From positions 1 to 11,284 of the forward strand of contig CAYXAA010000069.1 in NCBI GenBank assembly GCA_964462985.1: a stretch of 11,284 nt of DNA, read 5' to 3'. Made by a program: the position numbers and the translations under genes. Source of the stretch: CAYXAA01 sp964462985 (GTDB lineage: Bacteria > Pseudomonadota > Alphaproteobacteria > Rhizobiales > Stappiaceae). The notes below the pieces were generated by a model. It did not search any database. It was not told the DNA's origin and saw only the letters and a list, made by a program, of their open reading frames with translations. Each line of letters opens with the position of its first letter. Within the stretch, counting starts at the first letter, position 1. This document shows positions 6,182 through 11,284 of the stretch, one piece after another.

Positions 6182-7953
6182 GCGCGCTCGCGGCGCTGGT
6201 GCGCGCCTATGACCGGCTGGCAAAGCGGGGCGAGGTGCCGGCCTACGGCTACAGCCAGGAGAAGATCGGCTTCCTGATTGCGCTCAACGGCGACGGCACG
6301 CCGGCCGGCCCGCCGATCGACTTGCGCGCAAGCGAAGGGCGGAAGCGGGCGCCGCGGCTGATGGCCGTGCCGCAACCGGTCAAGCGCACATCCGGGATTG
6401 CACCGAATTTCCTCTGGGACAAGACGGCCTATGTGCTGGGCGTCACTGCCGGTGAGGGCAAGCGCACCGCGCAGGAACACGCTGCCTTCCTGGAGCGGCA
6501 CGCGGGATGGCTTGCCGGCACCGACGACCAAGGTCTTCAGGCGCTCCTCCGCTTCATTGCTTGGTGGCGGCCCGAGCGTTTCGATGCGCTCGGCTGGCCG
6601 CAGGAGATGAAGGATCAGAATGTCGTCTTCGCCCTGGAAAGCGAGCGGCTGGACGGCGTCTGCATTCACGACCGCGAGGCAGCGCGAGATCTCTGGGCGC
6701 GTCTATCCTCGGAAGGCGAGAGGACCGAGGCCGTCTGCCTGATCACGGGCAGGCGCGGCCCGATCTCGCGGTTGCATCCGGCGATCAAGGGCGTGTGGGG
6801 CGGACAGTCCTCGGGCGGCTCGATCGTCTCGTTCAACCTCGATGCCTTCACCTCCTACGGCCATGAACAAGGCGACAATGCGCCGGTCTCGGAGGCGGCC
6901 GCCTTCGCTTATACGGCCGCCCTCAACCACTTCCTCGTCCGCGACAGCGGCCACCGCATCCAGATCGGCGATGCTTCGACCGTGTTCTGGGCAGAGGCGC
7001 CCGACGACATGGCCGCCCGGGAGGCGGAGGATTTCTTCGCCAGTTTCATGGGTGCCGACGAGAAGGCGGAAGCCCGCAAGATCGAAGCGGTTCTGAAAAG
7101 CCTGCGCGAGGGGCGGCCTGTGGATCTCATCGTCAAGGATCTGCCACCGGGAGTGCGCTTCTACGTGTTGGGCCTCGCCCCCAACGCCGCGCGGCTGTCG
7201 CAACGCTTCTATCTTGAAGACGACTTCGGCGTGATTGCCGAGCGCTACCTGCGCCATCTCGATCGGATGCGTCTCGACCCGCCGCCCAAGGAGGAGGCGC
7301 CATCGATGTGGCGGATGCTGATCGAGACGGCGCCCCTTCGCAAGGCGGAGAACATCCAGCCCAATCTGGCCGGCGAGTGGATGCGGGCAATTTTGGCCGA
7401 TACGCCCTATCCACTGACGCTGCTGTCGACGCTGCTGATGCGCATGCGTGCCGACGGTGAGGTCAACGCGCTGCGTGTTGCCATTCTCAAGTGCGTTCTC
7501 ATTCGGAATTTCGGTAAGACATTCAAGGGGGAGGTGCCCGTGTCGCTCGACAAGGAATGCCGGGAGCCCGGCTATCTGCTCGGTCGGCTTTTCGCGACTT
7601 ACGAACAGATCCAGACGGCGGCCCTCGGCCGCTCGGTGAATGCCACGATCAAGGACAAGTTCTTCGGTGCGGCATCATCGTCGCCGCGCAAGGTGTTCCC
7701 GGTGCTCGACAAGGGAGCCGCGCCGCATCTGTCGAAGATCGGCAAGCAGCGTCCCGGGCAGAAGGTCGTGCTCGACCGGCTCGTGGCCGAGATTTACGAA
7801 TTGATGGCGCCCGGCGACGATCCGTTCCCCGCGCATCTGTCGGACAGACAGCAGGGCCTGTTCGCGCTCGGCTACTACCACCAGCGCAACGATTTTTTCC
7901 GCAAGACCGACAAGTCTGATACCGCGCAAGAGGCTGGGGAGGCCACCGCATGA
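6178..7953 (+). CDS. cas8c: Cas8c (Csd1), Cascade large subunit
   Basis: Cas8c is the large subunit of type I-C Cascade. In studied systems it recognises the PAM and helps open the target DNA. The protein has 591 residues, normal for Csd1. Family-like segments include the start MSALAALVRAYDRLAKRG, SIVSFNLDAFTSYG, HFLVRDSGHRIQIGD and a C-terminal VSLDKECREPGYLLGRLF. The start ATG overlaps the cas5c stop (ATGA), and the stop overlaps the cas7c start in the same way (7950-7953), which implies translational coupling. The last 137 codons also appear to be translated separately as Cas11c. I see no truncation or frameshift. Confidence 0.93.
   Translation: MSALAALVRAYDRLAKRGEVPAYGYSQEKIGFLIALNGDGTPAGPPIDLRASEGRKRAPRLMAVPQPVKRTSGIAPNFLWDKTAYVLGVTAGEGKRTAQEHAAFLERHAGWLAGTDDQGLQALLRFIAWWRPERFDALGWPQEMKDQNVVFALESERLDGVCIHDREAARDLWARLSSEGERTEAVCLITGRRGPISRLHPAIKGVWGGQSSGGSIVSFNLDAFTSYGHEQGDNAPVSEAAAFAYTAALNHFLVRDSGHRIQIGDASTVFWAEAPDDMAAREAEDFFASFMGADEKAEARKIEAVLKSLREGRPVDLIVKDLPPGVRFYVLGLAPNAARLSQRFYLEDDFGVIAERYLRHLDRMRLDPPPKEEAPSMWRMLIETAPLRKAENIQPNLAGEWMRAILADTPYPLTLLSTLLMRMRADGEVNALRVAILKCVLIRNFGKTFKGEVPVSLDKECREPGYLLGRLFATYEQIQTAALGRSVNATIKDKFFGAASSSPRKVFPVLDKGAAPHLSKIGKQRPGQKVVLDRLVAEIYELMAPGDDPFPAHLSDRQQGLFALGYYHQRNDFFRKTDKSDTAQEAGEATA
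7540..7953 (+). CDS. cas11c: Cas11c small subunit from an internal start inside cas8c
   Basis: Type I-C Cascade needs a small subunit that has no gene of its own. Published work showed it is translated from an internal start near the 3' end of cas8c. Here GGGGGAGG at 7527-7534 lies five bases before a GTG at 7540, in frame with cas8c (its codon 455). The product would have 137 residues and begin (V/M)SLDKECREPGYLLGRLFAT. This SLDKE...GYLLGRLF wording is where Cas11c of other I-C systems begins. The ribosome binding site is among the strongest in the window although it lies inside a gene. In Cascade, copies of Cas11c line the belly and stabilise the non-target strand. A second in-frame GTG at 7534 overlaps the ribosome binding site and is less likely. 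Expression is inferred. Confidence 0.75.
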   Translation: MSLDKECREPGYLLGRLFATYEQIQTAALGRSVNATIKDKFFGAASSSPRKVFPVLDKGAAPHLSKIGKQRPGQKVVLDRLVAEIYELMAPGDDPFPAHLSDRQQGLFALGYYHQRNDFFRKTDKSDTAQEAGEATA

Positions 7954-8903
7954 CCATGTTATCGAACCGCTACGACATCGTCTTCCTGTTCGATGTCACC
8001 AACGGCAATCCGAATGGCGATCCGGACGCCGGCAATCTGCCGCGCATAGATCCGGAGACCAACATGGGGCTCGTCTCAGACGTCAGTCTCAAGCGCAAGA
8101 TCCGCAACTACACCGAGCTTTCCAAGGGCGCGGAGCCGGGCTGGCGGATCTATGTCCAGGAGGGCTCGATCCTCAACGAGAGGCATCGCGAGGCCTACAG
8201 GGCGGTGCGCGGTGACAGCGAAAAGCTCGGCAAAGAGGCGAAGCTCAATCCGCAGGGCGACGACGAGTCCCGCAAGATCACCGGCTTCATGTGCGAGAAC
8301 TTCTTCGATGTGCGTACCTTCGGTGCGGTCATGAGCACCGGCATCAATGCCGGCCAGGTGCGCGGACCGGTGCAAATTGCCTTCGCCCGCTCGGTCGAGC
8401 CGATCCTGACGCTGGAAATCTCCATCACCCGCATGGCCGCAACCACCGCGAAGGAGAAGGAGGACCGCGACAAGGGTGCGGAGGGCGACGAGCGCACCGA
8501 GAACCGCACGATGGGCCGCAAGCACATCGTGCCTTACGGCCTCTATCGCGCACATATGTTCGTGAACGCCAAGCTGGCCGAAAAGACCGGCTTCTCGCAG
8601 GCCGACCTCGATCATCTGTTCGAGGCGCTGACGGTGATGTTCGAGCATGACCGCTCCGCCGCGCGCGGCGAGATGGCCTCGCGCAAGGTGATTGCCTTCA
8701 AGCACGCCTCGGCGCTCGGCAACGCCCCGGCGCATGCCCTGTTCGAGCGGGTGGTGGTGAAGCGGCGCTCCAACGGCGACCTTTATCCGCTCGGCGACCG
8801 GCGTCTCGATAACCTGCCTCCGGCGCGCGCTTTCTCAGACTATGACATCACGATCGATCGTGACGGGCTGCCCGACGGCGTCGAGATCATCGAGGTGCTG
8901 TAG
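7950..8903 (+). CDS. cas7c: Cas7c (Csd2), Cascade backbone subunit
   Basis: Cas7c polymerises along the crRNA spacer to form the backbone of type I-C Cascade and displays the guide for base pairing. The 317-residue RAMP-fold protein has the typical Csd2 N-terminus: YDIVFLFDVTNGNPNGDPDA, then GNLPRIDPETNMGLVSDVSL and KRKIRNY. Further family-like segments are DVRTFGAVMSTG, GQVRGPVQIAFARSVEPI and MGRKHIVPYGLYRAHMFVN. The length is normal and no breaks are seen. The ATG at 7950 follows GGGGAGG (7936-7942) with seven-base spacing and overlaps the cas8c stop. A second in-frame ATG is at 7956. The stop lies 14 bases before the cas4 start. Confidence 0.96.
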   Translation: MTMLSNRYDIVFLFDVTNGNPNGDPDAGNLPRIDPETNMGLVSDVSLKRKIRNYTELSKGAEPGWRIYVQEGSILNERHREAYRAVRGDSEKLGKEAKLNPQGDDESRKITGFMCENFFDVRTFGAVMSTGINAGQVRGPVQIAFARSVEPILTLEISITRMAATTAKEKEDRDKGAEGDERTENRTMGRKHIVPYGLYRAHMFVNAKLAEKTGFSQADLDHLFEALTVMFEHDRSAARGEMASRKVIAFKHASALGNAPAHALFERVVVKRRSNGDLYPLGDRRLDNLPPARAFSDYDITIDRDGLPDGVEIIEVL

Positions 8904-8917
8904 GTCGGGAGGTGGTC

Positions 8918-9565
8918 GTGGAACCGCCCGACCCGATCCCCCTCTCGGCCCTGCAACACGCCGTCTATTGCCTGCGACAGGCGGCGCTCATCCATCTGGA
9001 GCGGTTGTGGGCGGAGAACCGGTTCACGGCCGAGGGCCGCGTGCTGCACGAGGTCGCCGACCGTGCTGAAAGCCGAAAGGCGCGCGGCGTGCGGCGCGAG
9101 ACGGGGCTCACACTCAGCTCCACCCGCCTTGGCATTGCCGGTGTCGCCGACCTTGTCGAGTTTCATCCCGGCGCGGGCGGTGAGACGCCCTATCCAGTCG
9201 AGTTCAAGCGCGGCAAGGCCAAGCTGCACCGTGCCGACGAAGTGCAGCTCTGCGCGCAGGCGCTGTGCCTGGAGGAAATGACGGGACGGCCCGTGCCGGA
9301 GGGGGCGCTCTATTACGCCACGACCAAGCGGCGCGTCACCGTGCCGTTCGACGCCGCCTTGCGCGCCCTGACCGAGGACACGATCGCACACCTGCGCGAG
9401 GTGTTCGTCAGCCAGAGCACCCCGCCGGCCGTCTATCGCGCCGAGCGCTGCCGCGCCTGCTCACTCGCCGAACTGTGTCGGCCGAAGGCTGGCGCCCGCT
9501 CCGCCCGGGCCTGGCGTGACCGCAGCCTTCGGGCGGTGCTCGCCGAGGAAGGCGCGCCGCCATGA
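8918..9565 (+). CDS. cas4: Cas4 iron-sulfur RecB-like nuclease (spacer acquisition)
   Basis: Cas4 trims prespacers and helps Cas1-Cas2 choose fragments with a correct PAM and orientation. The 215-residue protein has the N-terminal cluster cysteine C18 (VYCLRQAAL), RecB-nuclease motifs GIAGVADLVEF (metal-binding Asp) and PVEFKRGKAK (Glu-x-Lys), DEVQLCAQALCLEE (Gln motif), and the C-terminal cluster cysteines CRACSLAELC. Four cysteines for a 4Fe-4S cluster are thus present. I chose GTG 8918 because GGGAGG (8907-8912) lies five bases upstream. The in-frame GTG at 8912 overlaps that site and would add only two residues. The stop overlaps the cas1 ATG as ATGA (9562-9565), so adaptation proteins are likely made in step. 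Confidence 0.95.
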   Translation: MEPPDPIPLSALQHAVYCLRQAALIHLERLWAENRFTAEGRVLHEVADRAESRKARGVRRETGLTLSSTRLGIAGVADLVEFHPGAGGETPYPVEFKRGKAKLHRADEVQLCAQALCLEEMTGRPVPEGALYYATTKRRVTVPFDAALRALTEDTIAHLREVFVSQSTPPAVYRAERCRACSLAELCRPKAGARSARAWRDRSLRAVLAEEGAPP

Positions 9566-10596
9566 AGAAGCTGCTCAACACGCTCTACGTCACCACCGAG
9601 GGTGCCGGCCTGCGCAAGGACGGCGAGAACCTCGTTGCCGCGGTCGACGGCATGGAGCGGGCGCGGGTGCCGCTGCACATGCTCGCCTCCGTCGTTGTCT
9701 TCGGGGCCGTCTTCCTGTCCCCGGCGCTGATCGGCGCCTGTGCCGCGGCCGGCATCACCATCGTGCTGCTCGACCGTGCCGGGCGGTTCCAGGCGCGGAT
9801 CGAGGGGCCGGTCGCGGGCAACGTGCTGTTGCGGCGCGCGCAGTACCGCGCCTCGGATGCGCCAGACGACATCGTGCGCGGCCTGGTGCTCGGCAAGGTG
9901 GCCAACCAGCGCATCGTGCTGATGCGGGCGCTGCGCGACCATGCCGAGGACTTTGAACCGCAGGCACGCGCCGCGATCGAGGCGGCGGTCGCGCGTCAGG
10001 CCCAGATCCTGCGCCGCCTCAATGAAGGCAGCGACGGCGCTGATGCCCTGCGCGGAGCGGAAGGCGAGGCGGCCAGCCTCTATTTTGGTGTCTTCGGCCA
10101 CATGATTCGCGCGCCGGACCCGGAAATCGCCTTCCGCGGCCGCTCGCGCCGGCCGCCGCTCGACCCGGTCAATGCCGTGTTGTCCTTCCTCTACACCCTG
10201 CTCACCCACGACTGTCGCAGCGCGGCCGAAAGCGTGGGACTCGATCCTGCCGTCGGCTTCCTCCACCGCGACCGGCCCGGACGGCCGAGCCTGGCGCTCG
10301 ACCTGATGGAGGAGTTGAGGCCCGTTCTGGCTGACCGGCTCGCGCTGTCGCTTTTCAACCGGCGTCAGCTTCGTGCCCGCGATTTTGAGACTCGAGACGG
10401 CGGCGCCGTCTGGCTTTCCGAGGACGGCCGCAAGACCGTGCTTACCGCCTGGCAGGAGCGCAAGAAGGAGGAGCGGCTGCATCCCTTCCTTGAGGAGAAG
10501 GCGCCGCTTGGCCTGGTACCCTTCCTGCAGGCGCAGATGTTGTCACGCCACCTGCGCGGCGACCTCGACGCCTATCCGCCCTGGTTCTGGAAGTAG
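9562..10596 (+). CDS. cas1: Cas1 integrase (spacer acquisition)
   Basis: Cas1 is the metal-dependent integrase that, with Cas2, inserts prespacers at the leader end of the array. The 344-residue protein begins MKKLLNTLYVTTEGAGLRKD, typical of type I-C Cas1. The catalytic glutamate is E167 in GAEGEAASLYF. H235 (GFLHRDRPGRPSLALD) and the acidic residues D247 and E250 (LALDLMEELRP) complete the metal site. Length is normal and no breaks are seen. A GAGGAAGG site at 9545-9552 precedes the ATG, which overlaps the cas4 stop. The C-terminus ends in PPWFWK. cas2 starts eight bases after the stop. Confidence 0.97.
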   Translation: MKKLLNTLYVTTEGAGLRKDGENLVAAVDGMERARVPLHMLASVVVFGAVFLSPALIGACAAAGITIVLLDRAGRFQARIEGPVAGNVLLRRAQYRASDAPDDIVRGLVLGKVANQRIVLMRALRDHAEDFEPQARAAIEAAVARQAQILRRLNEGSDGADALRGAEGEAASLYFGVFGHMIRAPDPEIAFRGRSRRPPLDPVNAVLSFLYTLLTHDCRSAAESVGLDPAVGFLHRDRPGRPSLALDLMEELRPVLADRLALSLFNRRQLRARDFETRDGGAVWLSEDGRKTVLTAWQERKKEERLHPFLEEKAPLGLVPFLQAQMLSRHLRGDLDAYPPWFWK

Positions 10597-10604
10597 GAGG
10601 AGCC

Positions 10605-10895
10605 ATGCTCGTGCTCGTGACATACGATGTCAGGACCGCAGAGGCGGGCGGCGCCGGCCGGCTGCGGCGCGTGGCCAAGGCCTGCCGTGACTTCGGCCAG
10701 CGGGTGCAATATTCCGTGTTCGAGATCGAGGTCGACCCGGCGCAGTGGACCAGGCTGAAGGCGCGCCTGGAGAAGATCATCGACCCTGATGTCGACAGCC
10801 TGCGCTATTATTATCTCGGCGCCAACTGGCAGCGACGGGTCGAGCATGTCGGGGCCAAGCCGGCCGCCGACCTTGGCGGCACGCTGATCGTCTGA
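10605..10895 (+). CDS. cas2: Cas2 (spacer acquisition)
   Basis: Cas2 dimerises between two Cas1 dimers to form the integration complex. The 96-residue protein has the ferredoxin-like fold signature MLVLVTYDVRT with conserved D8. It continues with RLRRVAKACRDFGQRVQYSV, FEIEVDPAQW and YYYLGANWQRRVEHVG. The length is normal for type I-C. AGGAGGAG at 10595-10602 overlaps the end of cas1 and sits right before the ATG, giving a strong ribosome binding site and probable coupling. It is the last cas gene. The leader and array follow directly on the same strand. Confidence 0.96.
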   Translation: MLVLVTYDVRTAEAGGAGRLRRVAKACRDFGQRVQYSVFEIEVDPAQWTRLKARLEKIIDPDVDSLRYYYLGANWQRRVEHVGAKPAADLGGTLIV

Positions 10896-11106
10896 CAGCA
10901 TTGCCCCCTGCGATCGGACGTCGCCGGTCGCGCGAACCCCAAGCGTGCCACGGTTCCCCGGCCGGTTCGCGCGAGTTGCAGCTCATTGAAATCGTGAACT
11001 TTTTATAGATCGACCCGGATGCGCGCGGCCGCGTCCTATGAGTGCCAGCGCCGTTCGCGCAACCAGGAAGATTTCGTCAGCCCCCACAATCTGCTACGCA
11101 GAGGCG
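10896..11106 (+). promoter_or_regulatory. CRISPR leader
   Basis: These 211 bases separate the cas2 stop from the first repeat and hold no convincing gene. By position this is the leader, which should contain the array promoter and the signals for spacer integration. An AT-rich island is visible at 10985-11010, with TTGAAA at 10986-10991 and TATAGA at 11004-11009. Their 12-base spacing is too short for a normal sigma-70 promoter, so the exact promoter is unclear. The leader also holds the perfect inverted repeat at 10928-10974. Confidence 0.85.
10928..10974. repeat. 11-bp perfect inverted repeat in the leader
   Basis: TCGCGCGAACC at 10928-10938 returns inverted as GGTTCGCGCGA at 10964-10974, separated by 25 bases. 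I recall similar GCGCGAACCCC...GGTTCGCGC wording from other type I-C leaders, though I cannot check it here. It could be a protein-binding site for adaptation or regulation, or a hairpin at the end of the cas transcript. No T-run follows immediately, which argues against an intrinsic terminator. Confidence 0.7.
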
Positions 11107-11284
11107 GTCGCCCCCTGCGCGGGGGCGTGGATCGAAACGCAAGGCGCAGGAAGACGAGCGCAAGCGCGTTGGTCGCCCCCTGCGCGGGGGCGTGGATCGA
11201 AACATGTCCTTGCCGATGTCGGCCACGAAGGTCTCGTGTCGCCCCCTGCGCGGGGGCGTGGATCGAAACCACATGAACGTGGGC
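11107..11284 (+). CRISPR. Type I-C CRISPR array, leader-proximal end (cut by window edge)
   Basis: Three identical 32-base repeats lie at 11107-11138, 11172-11203 and 11238-11269. They start GTCGCCCCCTGCG and end GTGGATCGAAAC, the classic type I-C form. Spacer 1 (11139-11171) has 33 bases and spacer 2 (11204-11237) has 34. Spacer 3 begins at 11270 and is cut at 15 bases. Repeat positions 3-9 (CGCCCCC) pair with 15-21 (GGGGGCG), giving a 7-bp hairpin with a five-base loop. Cutting at its 3' base would leave the 11-base handle TGGATCGAAAC, as known for Cas5c processing. No repeat mutations are seen, as expected at the leader end. The total number of spacers is unknown. Confidence 0.98.

Noticed and set aside
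9433..10482. Long - strand open frame opposite cas1 and the end of cas4
   Set aside because: This is an antisense shadow of well-supported cas genes.
11019..11276. Open frames through the leader and CRISPR array on both strands
   Set aside because: Translating the repeats gives recurring peptides such as VAPCAGAWIET, a known annotation artefact of type I-C arrays.
3262..11284. Idea that the locus is a new defence system
   Set aside because: All genes, their order and the repeat match canonical type I-C CRISPR-Cas. No extra gene is inserted in the operon.

Overview
The window looks like an accessory region of a high-GC alphaproteobacterium, probably in the Hyphomicrobiales (Rhizobiales) or a close relative. 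This rests on GC-rich codon use in the cas genes, GTG starts, strong purine-rich ribosome binding sites, the wording of the Cas proteins, and a nearby RTX protein of a kind common in that class. No genus can be named from the sequence alone.

Left part (1-3250). The left edge holds the possible start of a leftward gene and a leftward remnant of a GntR/FCD-type regulator. A poorly coding stretch follows, with a small inverted repeat and a possible 25-codon ORF. Next is a rightward gene for a secreted RTX calcium-binding protein (757-2210). Its repeat region contains a 100-N scaffold gap. The flanking repeat units show that the two halves join in frame if the true gap is 35 bases plus any multiple of 135. 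A terminator-like hairpin follows the gene. About 480 bases with no convincing gene come next, and then a leftward gene for a small exported cysteine-containing protein (2746-3075).

Right part (3262-11284). This is a complete, canonically ordered type I-C CRISPR-Cas locus on the + strand: cas3, cas5c, cas8c, cas7c, cas4, cas1, cas2, leader, CRISPR array. Neighbouring genes are separated by at most 14 bases, and three pairs overlap as ATGA, so this is almost certainly one operon with translational coupling. Cas5c takes the role of Cas6, cutting the array transcript at the base of the repeat hairpin. Cas5c, Cas8c, Cas7c and an internally translated Cas11c should form Cascade. Cas3 nicks and degrades the bound target. 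Cas4, Cas1 and Cas2 acquire new spacers. Three 32-base repeats and two complete spacers (33 and 34 bases) are visible before the window cuts the array.

The CRISPR system is a known type, not a new one. The points most worth a second look are the internal Cas11c start in cas8c, the His in place of the catalytic Tyr of Cas5c, an 11-bp perfect inverted repeat in the leader, the gap-broken RTX repeat array, and the decayed regulator at the left edge.
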